This document shows positions 1-7,583 of a DNA stretch of 64,000 nucleotides, in pieces. How positions within the stretch are numbered: position 1 is the stretch's first letter; every line of letters starts with the position of its first letter. The notes under the pieces are model-generated. The model saw only the letters and a list, made by a program, of their open reading frames with translations, made no database searches and was not told the DNA's origin. Source of the DNA: Paracoccus nototheniae (lineage in GTDB: Bacteria > Pseudomonadota > Alphaproteobacteria > Rhodobacterales > Rhodobacteraceae); contig NZ_RQRT01000002.1 in the NCBI RefSeq assembly GCF_004335005.1, positions 124,001 to 188,000 on the forward strand, written 5' to 3'. A program made the translations under genes and the position numbers.

Positions 1-1155
1 CGCAACCCGGCATGGCAGCGACCCTTTTCGGGGCATTACTGGCAAGTCTGGCTGGGCGATCAGGTGCTGCGGTCCCGGTCCCTGTGGGACGAAGTCTTGC
101 CGGTCGATCCGACCCCGCCGCCGCCGGGCGCGGGGCGGGTGCTGACCCTGCCCGGTCCCGCCGGACAGACCCTGCTGGTTCTGGATCAGCAGGTGCTGAT
201 CGGGCGCGGCGATCTGGCCGTCCCGGTGCGTCTGCTGGTGGCCGAGGATCAGGACGATGCCGCCGCCGCCCGCGCCGCCTTTCTGCGCGATCTGATGCCA
301 TGGCTGGGCGGGCTGATGGTGGCGCTGATGCTGGGATCGTTTCTGCAGGTGACGCTTGGCCTGCGCCCTTTGGCGCAGGTCGGCGCGCATCTGGACGGGC
401 TGGCGCAGGGCCGCCGCGCCAGACTGGGGCAGGATCTGCCCGCCGAGGTGGCCCCGCTGGCCGACCGTCTGGACCGGCTGCTGGATGACCGAGACCGCGA
501 ACTGGATCGGGCGCGCCACCGGGCGGGCGATCTGGCGCATGGGTTCAAGACGCCGTTGCAGGCGCTGATGGGCGATGCGCAAAACCTGCGTGATCTGGGC
601 CAGCCGCAGATCGCCGCCAGCATCGAACAGGTCGCCACCGTCATGCGCCGCCATGTGGACCGCGAACTGGCCCGCGCCCGCATCCGGACCGACGCCGCCC
701 ATGCCCGGGCGGAAATCGCCCCCGCCGTCGAGCGTGTGATCGGCGTGCTGTCGCGCACGCCTGCCGGGGCGGGCATGGGCTGGCGGATCGACGTGCCACC
801 CGGTCCTTCGGCCCGCATCGACCCCGACGATCTGACCGAGGCATTGGGCGCGCTGTTGGAAAATGCGCTGCGCCACGCGCGGTCGCAGGTCGGCGTCGCG
901 CTGCGGGTTCAGGGCGCGCATCTGGACCTTGCGATCCGCGATGACGGCCCCGGCGTGCCGCCCGCCGCGCTGGAGCGTCTGGTGCAGCGCGGCGTCCGGC
1001 TGGATGAAAGCGGCGACGGGCAGGGCATCGGTCTGGCCATCGCGACCGAGATCGCCGAGGCCGCAGGCGGCGGTCTGACGCTGGCCAATGCCGATCCGGG
1101 CCTGCTGGTCCGGCTGCGCCTGCCGCTGCATCTGTCGTCAGGCGTCCCGGCCTGA
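1..1155 (+). CDS. Sensor histidine kinase, 5' end outside window
   Basis: The frame is open from base 1, so the start lies upstream; the GTG at 64 is internal, because the preceding codons read RPFSGHYWQVW, as in periplasmic sensor domains. A membrane segment (about 288-360) precedes a HAMP-like linker. The phosphoacceptor motif LAHGFKTPLQAL has its His at 538-540. The N box (LLENALRHA), the G1 box (DDGPGVPP) and the G2 region (GQGIGLAIA) follow, so the kinase core is complete. The partner response regulator is expected upstream, outside the window. The last 18 bases overlap the 3' end of the convergent kinase/PqqD gene. Its signal is unknown; a role in sensing the neighbouring exported protein is only an inference from position. 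Confidence 0.9.
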   Translation, partial: RNPAWQRPFSGHYWQVWLGDQVLRSRSLWDEVLPVDPTPPPPGAGRVLTLPGPAGQTLLVLDQQVLIGRGDLAVPVRLLVAEDQDDAAAARAAFLRDLMPWLGGLMVALMLGSFLQVTLGLRPLAQVGAHLDGLAQGRRARLGQDLPAEVAPLADRLDRLLDDRDRELDRARHRAGDLAHGFKTPLQALMGDAQNLRDLGQPQIAASIEQVATVMRRHVDRELARARIRTDAAHARAEIAPAVERVIGVLSRTPAGAGMGWRIDVPPGPSARIDPDDLTEALGALLENALRHARSQVGVALRVQGAHLDLAIRDDGPGVPPAALERLVQRGVRLDESGDGQGIGLAIATEIAEAAGGGLTLANADPGLLVRLRLPLHLSSGVPA

Positions 1156-2409
1156 CAGGGTCGTGACAAAGCCTTCGGCCTGCAGGTCGCCCAGAAGGGC
1201 GGCGATATCGGCGGTCAGCTGCGTCTCGGGGATGGCGGGGAAGACCTCGGACAGGGTCTGGGCCAGATCGCGGGCGCTGCCCGGCAGCTCCAGCAGCGCC
1301 CAGACCGCATGGCCGATCGGGTTCAGATGCCACAGGCGGGGGGCGCCGGGGCTCCATAAAAAAGCGCCGTCGCCCATGCGGCGCAGCTTGAGGCCCGCGC
1401 TCTGCGCCGCGACCAGATCGGGGGGCAGGGGTGTCGGGCTGCGGGTCGGCGCGGACGGGCTGCCGGGCAGGGGCGGAGCCAGCGGCAGACGCCCGCAGGC
1501 AGGCGCATCGCCTGCAAAGGCGCGGCGCAGCAGGGCGGTGGCCTCTTCCAGATCGGCATAGACCAGCCGCAGGCAGGCCAGCTGCCCGACCAGATGGCGG
1601 CCAAGCGCAAAGGCCCGTTCCGCATCGCCCAGATCGCCCATGTTCTGCGCCAGCAGGTGATGCATCGCCTGATCGGGGTCCATCCGGTGCAGCTGTGCCG
1701 CGCCGCTGCCCCTCCGGTCCAGCACGATCAGCGTGCCGGGCCGGGCGGTCTGGCCATGCGGGGCCAGATTGGGCGTGGCCAGATAGGCATAGCGCGCATC
1801 GCGCGGCCCCGCGGCGCACGCGACATGGCGGCGAAACGCCTCCGTCGCATCCTGTGGCAGCGGCAGGCGCAGCCGGGGTGCGATGCCCAGGGCGATGGCG
1901 TCAAAATCCGGGGTCAGGGGCAGCACGTCGTCGCAAAAGATGCTCACATCCGGCTCGGCTGTCAGCCGCGCGATCAGGGTGCTTTTTCCGGCCCGCATCG
2001 GCCCGGTCAGCAGGATCAGCGGCCCGTCAAAGCGAAAGGCCCCGCAATGCAGGGCCAGACAGCCGGGACGTCCGGCCAGATAGCCTTCGGACAGATCGGC
2101 GATCAGCGCGCAGGCGGCACCGGCGGTGTCCAGCCCGGTCAGATCGCCCTCGTAAAAGGGCGAGCGGGCGGTAAAGCCCGCCCGCCCGCCTGTGGTGCCG
2201 CCCGTCAGCGCCGCGCAAAGATCGCCGGGCCGGGGGGCGGGCAGGATCTGTGGCGCCCATCCCTTGATCGCGCCCGCCAGCGCCTCGCGCACCGGTTGCG
2301 CCCCCGTCATGCGGATCGACAGGCCCGAACCGGGAAAATGCAGGTGCTGGACCGGACCGCGCGGCGGGCGCGCGGATTTGGCGTGGCGGGGGCGGGGACG
2401 GGCGGTCAT
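1138..2409 (-). CDS. HprK-like kinase fused to a PqqD-like domain
   Basis: The 423-residue protein has two parts. Residues about 105-300 resemble the catalytic domain of HPr kinase, with Walker A GPMRAGKST (136-144) and a following acidic pair at 160-161 (CDDVLPL), the expected metal site. Residues about 335-415 resemble PqqD, the small winged-helix domain that binds leader peptides of ribosomally made modified peptides (LNPIGHAVWALLE). HprK-related kinases next to PqqD-like proteins are known as a pairing; here they are one chain. It starts 5 bases after the repeat protein stop, so it is the third gene of the protease operon. No HPr or phosphotransferase gene is nearby. Phosphorylation of the repeat protein is a hypothesis. 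Domain calls are fairly sure; the substrate is not. Confidence 0.8.
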   Translation of the reverse strand: MTARPRPRHAKSARPPRGPVQHLHFPGSGLSIRMTGAQPVREALAGAIKGWAPQILPAPRPGDLCAALTGGTTGGRAGFTARSPFYEGDLTGLDTAGAACALIADLSEGYLAGRPGCLALHCGAFRFDGPLILLTGPMRAGKSTLIARLTAEPDVSIFCDDVLPLTPDFDAIALGIAPRLRLPLPQDATEAFRRHVACAAGPRDARYAYLATPNLAPHGQTARPGTLIVLDRRGSGAAQLHRMDPDQAMHHLLAQNMGDLGDAERAFALGRHLVGQLACLRLVYADLEEATALLRRAFAGDAPACGRLPLAPPLPGSPSAPTRSPTPLPPDLVAAQSAGLKLRRMGDGAFLWSPGAPRLWHLNPIGHAVWALLELPGSARDLAQTLSEVFPAIPETQLTADIAALLGDLQAEGFVTTLSGRDA

Positions 2410-2414
2410 GGGCC

Positions 2415-2840
2415 TTAGCCGCGCGACGGCTTGGACCAGTCGCGCCGGGCCGAGGGCCGTGACGGACGGCTGCGATTGCCCCGGGCCGAGGGCCGCGAGG
2501 CGCGGCTGGCCTGGCCAAAACCGCGCCCGCTGCCGCGACCATTGTTGCCGCGCCCGCTGCCGCGACCATTGTTGCCGCGACCGCTGCCGCGCCCGTTGTT
2601 GCCGCGACCACTGCCGCGACCGCTGTTGCCACGACCACTGCCGCCGCGGCCCCCACCGCCGCTGCCGCCGCGCCCGCTGCCGCCGCCTCTGCCACTGTTG
2701 CCGCTGTTGCCGCTGGCATGGGCGGTGTCGAACCCGGCCAAAGCGGGGGCGACATAGACGGCTCCGGCGGCGCCGACGGCCAGACCCAGCTTGGCCAGCA
2801 GCCCGCGACGCGAAAGACGGATATCGGATGTGTCGGACAT
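2415..2840 (-). CDS. Exported Gly/Arg/Ser/Asn-rich repeat protein
   Basis: This 141-residue protein begins with a twin-arginine-like signal (SRRGLLAKLGLAVG, then an Ala-rich stretch ending near AHA at about 40-42). The mature part is low complexity: Gly/Ser/Arg, then four 9-residue units of the type RGNNGRGSG, then a basic tail with RPSR and RPSAR motifs. It has no Cys in the mature part and is strongly basic. An AGGAG ribosome site lies just before the ATG at 2840. The gene sits between the S8 protease and the kinase/PqqD gene and has its own putative ECF promoter. I do not recognise the family. It could be a modified peptide precursor, a protease substrate or a structural surface protein; the neighbours favour the first two. 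Confidence 0.75.
   Translation of the reverse strand: MSDTSDIRLSRRGLLAKLGLAVGAAGAVYVAPALAGFDTAHASGNSGNSGRGGGSGRGGSGGGGRGGSGRGNSGRGSGRGNNGRGSGRGNNGRGSGRGNNGRGSGRGFGQASRASRPSARGNRSRPSRPSARRDWSKPSRG
2521..2628 (-). repeat. Four 27-bp tandem repeats in the repeat-protein gene
   Basis: Four consecutive 27-base units lie at 2521-2547, 2548-2574, 2575-2601 and 2602-2628. The first two are identical; the others differ at a few positions. Each encodes nine residues, so copy-number change would keep the reading frame. Degenerate units continue towards 2700. Confidence 0.9.
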
Positions 2841-2891
2841 GGCGATCTCTCCTGATGTTGCGCTGGCCGGTCAGATCCGGCCTGGGGGTGC

Positions 2892-2918
2892 AACGGGGCG
2901 GCGCGGCGCTTTATTCCC
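2892..2918 (-). promoter_or_regulatory. Putative ECF promoter of the repeat-protein gene
   Basis: On the minus strand GGGAATAA (complement of 2911-2918) is followed after exactly 15 bases by CGTT (complement of 2892-2895). The arrangement is the same as before the S8 protease gene. The TAA of the -35-like element is also the protease stop codon. The element lies about 50 bases before the start at 2840. Confidence 0.6.
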
Positions 2919-4230
2919 CGCTGACCGAGAAAACCTGCGGGGCTGCGCCCGTGCACTCGCCCGCCCCGGTCAGCAGACCGTGCCCGAAGACCGGATCGCG
3001 GCCCTCTGCCCCCAGATCGCGGGCGCAGCGGGCCAGCTGGCCGCGCGCCTCGGCGGCGCTGAGGCCCCCGCGCGTCATGCCAAGCGCCAGCGCCGCCGTG
3101 ACGAAGGGCGCCGCATAGGACGTGCCCGAGCGCAGCCGCCCGCCCTCGATCGAGGCGGCGGTCCACAGATTGACGCCGGGGGCCGCCAGCGCGACATGAT
3201 CGCCCCGCGCGCCCTGCCGATAGGGTTGGTTGTCGGCATCGACGGCGGTCACCGCGATCACCTCGGGCCATGCTGCGGGAAAGGCGGGCGCTGCCCCGGG
3301 CCCGCCATTGCCCGCCGCCGCGACCAGCCCGATCCCGGCCTCGTGCGCGCGGATCACGATCTGGCGCAGGACCGGGTTGGGCGGCCCGGAAAAGGACATG
3401 TTGATGACCTGAACCTGCGCCGCGATCAGCACGTCCAGCGCCGCCAGCAGCGAAAACGCATCCGCCGCCGCCCCGTCCGCGCGGCTGTGAAACGCCTCGA
3501 CCGCGATCAGCCGGGCGCGGGGCAGCAGGCCCGGCGCGCGGCCCTGAACATTGCCGATCAGCAGCGCGGCCACGGCAGTGCCATGCTGGCGCCCGGCTGC
3601 GTCGCGCCCGGACAGCGCCACCTGTTCCACCCGCAGGGACTGGCCCCGCAGCGACGGATGGTCAGGATTGACGCCGGTATCGATCATGCCGATGCGGGGG
3701 GTCGCGCTTTGATCGGCAGGGGTCCAGCCGATCATACGATGGGCCTGGCAATCGTCGCCTTCGCAGGTCAGCGCATCGGGACGATAGAGCGTGTTGAGGC
3801 TGGCCAGCGACCCCGGCAACAGACGCGTGATTTCGGCCCGCGCTTCGGCGGGGCTGCGACCGGGGGGCAGGCGCAGCCGGGCCGCACGGCGCGACAGGGT
3901 GATGTTCTGCGTCTCGGCCAGCACAGCATAGCCCGCCGCCTGCAGCGCTGCGGTGCCCGTCCCGGGCGGCAGCAGGACGACCATCTCGGGCCGCGCGGCG
4001 GGCGCGGCACGGCGCGGTGCCGGGCCGCTGACCGAGGCGCGGCTGAAAGACGGCGCGCTGAAGGATGGCCCGCTGCCATCCGAGGCCCGCGCGACCCCCA
4101 TCCCCGCCAACAGCGGCGCGGCATAGGCCAGCCCTGCGGCCAGCCCAAGCCGCGCCAGCATTGCACGGCGCGTGCTGCGCGGATCGCGGGGGGCTTGGGT
4201 GGCGTCGGGCGGGCGGCGGTCGTGGTCCAT
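2911..4230 (-). CDS. Subtilisin-family (S8) serine protease with Tat-like signal
   Basis: The 439-residue protein has a complete catalytic triad: Asp184 (MIDTGVNPDHP), His216 (RQHGTAVA) and Ser371 (SGTSYAAP). The N-terminus carries a twin-arginine-like signal (STRRAMLARLGLAAGL) similar to that of the adjacent repeat protein, so both are probably exported by the same route. The ATG at 4230 is preceded by AAGGA. A longer frame back to GTG 4347 exists, but its extra codons cover the putative ECF promoter, which argues for the shorter form. Residues about 40-150 may be a propeptide. It is the first gene of the minus-strand operon, divergent from the sigma factor. Processing of the repeat protein is the obvious inferred role. 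Confidence 0.9.
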   Translation of the reverse strand: MDHDRRPPDATQAPRDPRSTRRAMLARLGLAAGLAYAAPLLAGMGVARASDGSGPSFSAPSFSRASVSGPAPRRAAPAARPEMVVLLPPGTGTAALQAAGYAVLAETQNITLSRRAARLRLPPGRSPAEARAEITRLLPGSLASLNTLYRPDALTCEGDDCQAHRMIGWTPADQSATPRIGMIDTGVNPDHPSLRGQSLRVEQVALSGRDAAGRQHGTAVAALLIGNVQGRAPGLLPRARLIAVEAFHSRADGAAADAFSLLAALDVLIAAQVQVINMSFSGPPNPVLRQIVIRAHEAGIGLVAAAGNGGPGAAPAFPAAWPEVIAVTAVDADNQPYRQGARGDHVALAAPGVNLWTAASIEGGRLRSGTSYAAPFVTAALALGMTRGGLSAAEARGQLARCARDLGAEGRDPVFGHGLLTGAGECTGAAPQVFSVSGE

Positions 4231-4302
4231 GCGGGTCGGTCCTTGTCCGGGAGGGGTAGCGGTGCGGCGGGCGGGTCCGGGGAATCGACCGGGCGCTGCG
4301 GG

Positions 4303-4329
4303 AACGTCGGTCGGGACAGGTTTATTCCC
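4303..4329 (-). promoter_or_regulatory. Putative ECF promoter of the S8 protease gene
   Basis: On the minus strand GGGAATAA (complement of 4322-4329) is followed after exactly 15 bases by CGTT (complement of 4303-4306). It lies about 70 bases before the protease start at 4230 and matches the element before the repeat-protein gene in both hexamers and spacing. Confidence 0.6.
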
Positions 4330-4364
4330 TTGCCGCCCATCCTGCACTTTTGTTTTGCGGCGGT

Positions 4365-4390
4365 GGGATTAAAATCGCCGCTGCTGCGTT
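4365..4390 (+). promoter_or_regulatory. Possible autoregulated promoter of the ECF sigma gene
   Basis: GGGATTAA (4365-4372) is followed by CGTT (4387-4390) after 14 bases, a near match to the two promoters on the other strand (one base changed, spacer one shorter). It lies just before the GGAGG site of the sigma gene. Autoregulation is common for ECF factors, but this match is weaker. Confidence 0.4.
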
Positions 4391-4425
4391 CTGACGGTGA
4401 ACGACCACCGGAGGGGGACCAAGCC

Positions 4426-4947
4426 TTGACCCAAGACCTGCGCGCCCAGATGATCGCGCTGTTGCCCCGCCTGCGGTCCTTTGCGCGCGGCCTGTCCGGC
4501 CAGCACGCGCTGGCCGATGATCTGGTGCAGATCACGGTGGAAAAGGCGCTGCGCCATCTGGACAGCTTCGACCCCGGATCGCGGCTGGACAGCTGGCTGT
4601 TCCGCATCCTGCGCAACAGCTTTATCGACCATGTCCGCGCGCGCCGCGAGACGACCAGTCTGGACGCCGACGACGCCCTGCCGCTGATCGGCACCGATGG
4701 GCGCGAGGTGACCGAGACGCGCCTGCATCTGGCCGATGTCCGCCGCGCGATGGACCGCCTGCCCGAGGATCAGCGCATCGTCCTGATGCTGGTCTGTGTC
4801 GAGGGGCTGCGCTATCGCGAGGTGGCCGAGGCGCTGGATTTGCCGCAGGGCACGGTGATGAGCCGCCTCAGCCGCGCCCGGCTGGCCTTGGCGCAGCTGT
4901 TGCAGGACGTGGACAGCCCCGCCTCTTCCTCGGCCGGAACGGCCTGA
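4426..4947 (+). CDS. ECF-type RNA polymerase sigma factor
   Basis: This 173-residue protein has the two ECF domains. Region 2 lies at about 25-85 (ADDLVQITVEKALRHLDSFD, then WLFRILRNSFIDHVR). Region 4 lies at about 110-165 (LPEDQRIVLMLVCVEGLRYR, then GTVMSRLSRARLAL, the promoter -35 recognition helix). A strong GGAGGGGG site ends 8 bases before TTG 4426, which decides that start; the next in-frame ATG is at 4450. The gene is followed after 23 bases by a membrane anti-sigma gene and diverges from the protease operon. The two identical promoter-like elements upstream of the protease and repeat-protein genes are its likely targets. Confidence 0.93.
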   Translation: MTQDLRAQMIALLPRLRSFARGLSGQHALADDLVQITVEKALRHLDSFDPGSRLDSWLFRILRNSFIDHVRARRETTSLDADDALPLIGTDGREVTETRLHLADVRRAMDRLPEDQRIVLMLVCVEGLRYREVAEALDLPQGTVMSRLSRARLALAQLLQDVDSPASSSAGTA

Positions 4948-4970
4948 ATGACCCGCAAAGGCAGATCCCG

Positions 4971-5657
4971 ATGACCCCGATCACCCCCGATGAGGACCTT
5001 GACGCGATGCTGATGGCGCTGGCCGATGGCGAACTGGACGACCCCACCGCCGCGCGGCTGAGGGCGCGCATCGCCGCCGATCCGGCGCTGGCCGCGCGCT
5101 TTGCGGTCTTTACGGACACGCGCGACAGCTTGCGGGCGGCCTTCCCGCCGCAATCCGCCCCCGATCCGCTGATCGCCACGATCATGGCCGGGGCGCAGCC
5201 GGCCACGGTGCTGCCCTTCCGCCGCAGACCGGCGCTGCGCCCGGTGGCGGGATGGGCGCTGGCGGCGTCTGTGGTTCTGGCGGTGGGGCTGGGGGGGTAT
5301 CTTGCCGGGCGCGCCACGCCTCCGGGTCTGGCGCCCCTGCAACAGGCGGCGGTTGCGCTGGCCGCAACCCCGACAGGGGGCGAGGCGCCCTTGCCGGGCG
5401 GCACCACCGCCCGCGCGCTGGCCAGCTTTGACACCGATCTGGGCCTTTGCCGTCTGATCGAGGCGGGGGGGACACGCGGGCTGATGTGCCGCGACGGGTC
5501 GGGCTGGGCGCAGGCGCTGGCGGTGCCGGGCGCAGGGGATGACGCCTATCAGCCGGCCTCGGATCTGGGGACCGGACTGATCGACGCGGCGCTGGATCAG
5601 ATCGGCGCCGGTCCGGCGCTGGAACCGGAGGAGGAGGCGGCGCTGTTGGCGCCCTGA
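4971..5657 (+). CDS. Membrane-anchored anti-sigma factor
   Basis: The 228-residue protein has a short acidic cytoplasmic domain (1-90, including MALADGELDDPTAARLRARI, typical of anti-sigma N-termini). One membrane helix follows at about 92-112 (GWALAASVVLAVGLGGYLAG), then an external domain of about 110 residues. The zinc-binding HxxxCxxC motif of many anti-sigma factors is absent. The gene directly follows the ECF sigma factor, so it should hold that factor at the membrane until an envelope signal arrives. Two Cys residues in the external domain (GLCRL, GLMCRDG) might form a disulfide. What releases the sigma factor, and whether the S8 protease takes part, cannot be told from sequence. Confidence 0.8.
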   Translation: MTPITPDEDLDAMLMALADGELDDPTAARLRARIAADPALAARFAVFTDTRDSLRAAFPPQSAPDPLIATIMAGAQPATVLPFRRRPALRPVAGWALAASVVLAVGLGGYLAGRATPPGLAPLQQAAVALAATPTGGEAPLPGGTTARALASFDTDLGLCRLIEAGGTRGLMCRDGSGWAQALAVPGAGDDAYQPASDLGTGLIDAALDQIGAGPALEPEEEAALLAP

Positions 5658-5678
5658 TCCCTCAAGGCCCGTCAGCCG

Positions 5679-7055
5679 TCATGGCTGCGCGCCGATGTCC
5701 CACCACAGCCCCGCCATCACCTGCAGCGCATCCCGGCACAGCGGCATCAGCACATGTTCGTTCGGCGCATGCTGCGAACAGCCGCGATAGGAATGCGGCA
5801 CCCAGATCGTCGGCAGGCCCAGAAGATCGGCAAAGACGTCATTGGGCAGCGATCCCGCCAGATTGGGCAGCACATGCGGTGCCCGGCCCCCGGTCCGGGT
5901 CAGCGAGGCCGCGACAAAGCGCACCCAATCATGATCGGGGTCCAGCCGCGTGGCGTGGAAAAACCCCCGGTCCTGCGGCACGATCCGCACCGCCCCGAAA
6001 CCCTGCGCGTCCAGATGGCGGCGCAGCGCGGGCAGGATGTCATCGGGATCGGTCCCCACCACATAGCGCAGCTGGCAGGTCGCCCGCGCCCGGGCCGCGA
6101 TCGCATTGACCGGCGCATCCGGGACGCCCGCCGTCATCGCCAGCACCGCAAAGCTGTTCCAGCCATAGGCGCGTTCGGCGGGCGTCAGATCAGCCTCGCC
6201 CCAGTCCGTGTCGATGGAGGGGCCGCTGTCATCCTCGATCGGCAGGCCGTCCAGCGCGGCGCGGATCTGCGGGGTCAGGCTGTCGGGGCGCCATTCGGGG
6301 ATCAGGATCTGCCCGCGCCGGTCGCTGATCGAGGCCAGGGCATGGGCCAGGATCATCGCCGGATCGGCCAGAAGCCCGCCCCAATTGCCGGAATGATGCG
6401 CGCCGTCGCGCAGTTCCAGCACCAGATCGAAACTGACCGCGCCCCGCGATCCCATGAACATCGTCGCCACATCCGGATGCAGCCGCGGCCCGTCCGAGGC
6501 GATCAGCACATCCGCCCTGAGGTCCGCCCGATGCGCGCGGCAGAAATCGGCCAGACCGGACGATCCGGTCTCTTCCGACATCTCGATCAGCATCGTGACG
6601 TTGAACCCCAGATGCCCGCGCGCCGCGATCACCGCTTCCAGCGCGGCGATGTTGATCAGATGCTGCGCCTTGTTGTCCGCGCTGCCGCGGCCGTAAAGCC
6701 GCGCGCCCTCGGCGGTCAGGTTGAAGGGGTGCAGACCTTCGCGCCACTGTTCGGTCTGGGCGCGGATCACATCGCCATGACCATAGCTGAGAACCGTCGT
6801 CCGCGCCGGATCCTCGATCCGCCGGGCCAGCAGCAGGGGCCCGCCTGCGGGGTCGGGATTGTCATGAACGGTGCAGTCGAACCCCAAAGCCTGCAGGCGC
6901 GGCCCGATCGCCTGTTCCAGATAGCGGGGCAGTTCGGCCCGCGCCTCCGGGTTCTGGCTTTCGGTCGGATGGGCGACCAGGGCGGCCAGATCGGCCTGAA
7001 AGCGGCCGCTATCGGCATAATGGCGGGCGTGGTCGAGGGCTGCGTCGCGGGTCAT
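5679..7055 (-). CDS. M20-family metallopeptidase
   Basis: The 458-residue protein has the M20 di-zinc layout: SYGHGDV (about 90-96), GRGSADNK (about 122-129) with the bridging Asp, the catalytic Glu pair in MSEETGSSG, an Asp ligand in IASDGPR and the C-terminal His in SQHAPNEH. The length fits the carnosinase/dipeptidase side of the family. Such enzymes are cytoplasmic and hydrolyse short peptides or N-acyl amino acids. No signal peptide is visible. The start overlaps the end of the HxlR regulator gene by 4 bases, so the two form an operon. The exact substrate is unknown. It is convergent with the anti-sigma gene. Confidence 0.88.
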   Translation of the reverse strand: MTRDAALDHARHYADSGRFQADLAALVAHPTESQNPEARAELPRYLEQAIGPRLQALGFDCTVHDNPDPAGGPLLLARRIEDPARTTVLSYGHGDVIRAQTEQWREGLHPFNLTAEGARLYGRGSADNKAQHLINIAALEAVIAARGHLGFNVTMLIEMSEETGSSGLADFCRAHRADLRADVLIASDGPRLHPDVATMFMGSRGAVSFDLVLELRDGAHHSGNWGGLLADPAMILAHALASISDRRGQILIPEWRPDSLTPQIRAALDGLPIEDDSGPSIDTDWGEADLTPAERAYGWNSFAVLAMTAGVPDAPVNAIAARARATCQLRYVVGTDPDDILPALRRHLDAQGFGAVRIVPQDRGFFHATRLDPDHDWVRFVAASLTRTGGRAPHVLPNLAGSLPNDVFADLLGLPTIWVPHSYRGCSQHAPNEHVLMPLCRDALQVMAGLWWDIGAQP

Positions 7056-7471
7056 GTCCGGCTTTCTGACAGGGGAGGGGCGCCGTCAGCGGTGCGGCGG
7101 CGCGAGGTCGCGCGGTCCTGCAACAGGTCCAGCGCATCGGCATTCATCCGGCCCCAGTCATAGACCAGATCGACCAGCCCGACAAAGCGCCCGCCCAGGG
7201 GCGTCAGGCGGTATTCGACCGCAGGCGGGACGGTGCTTTCGACATGGCGGGTGATCAGGCCGCTGGCCTCCATCTCGCGCAGGGTCTGGACCAGCATCTT
7301 TTTGGAAATGCCCGGCAGGCTGCGATGCAGAACCCCGGTGCGCGCCGCGCCGTCATGGCGGACCTGCAGCACATGCAGGATCATGCTGGTCCATTTGGTG
7401 GAAAACAGCTCCATCACCCGACGCGGGGCGCAATCCTCGCGCCATTCGTCCTCGCGGCTGTCAGTCGTCAT
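7052..7471 (-). CDS. HxlR-family transcriptional regulator
   Basis: This 139-residue protein is a single winged helix-turn-helix domain of the HxlR family. It has an N-terminal Cys (EDCAPRRVMELFSTKW), the recognition region LPGISKKMLVQTLREMEASG and the wing YRLTPLGG. The conserved Cys is used as a quinone or electrophile sensor in some relatives such as QorR. The gene is divergent from the PRISE-type reductase gene, with 112 bases between the two starts. Regulators of this family usually control the divergent oxidoreductase, so that pairing is the likely circuit. It also begins an operon with the M20 peptidase. Confidence 0.88.
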   Translation of the reverse strand: MTTDSREDEWREDCAPRRVMELFSTKWTSMILHVLQVRHDGAARTGVLHRSLPGISKKMLVQTLREMEASGLITRHVESTVPPAVEYRLTPLGGRFVGLVDLVYDWGRMNADALDLLQDRATSRRRTADGAPPLSESRT

Positions 7472-7583
7472 CTTGGGGGGCTCATGGTGGTGACCTTTGG
7501 GTGCCTATGTCCCTTTATGGTGCCGTCTGGCAGCCGGGCCTGCAAGCCCCTACCTGAGGCTGACAGCAATCCGAGGAACCATC

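Noticed and set aside
2521..2700. Possible CRISPR-like array
   Set aside because: Units are contiguous 27-mers without spacers and encode in-frame RGNN/RGSG repeats of an exported protein.
2791..4425. Very long plus-strand open frame running into the sigma factor gene
   Set aside because: It is antisense to the S8 protease, rich in Arg/Gly/Pro shadow sequence, and only its last 173 codons, after the GGAGG site, match a real family.
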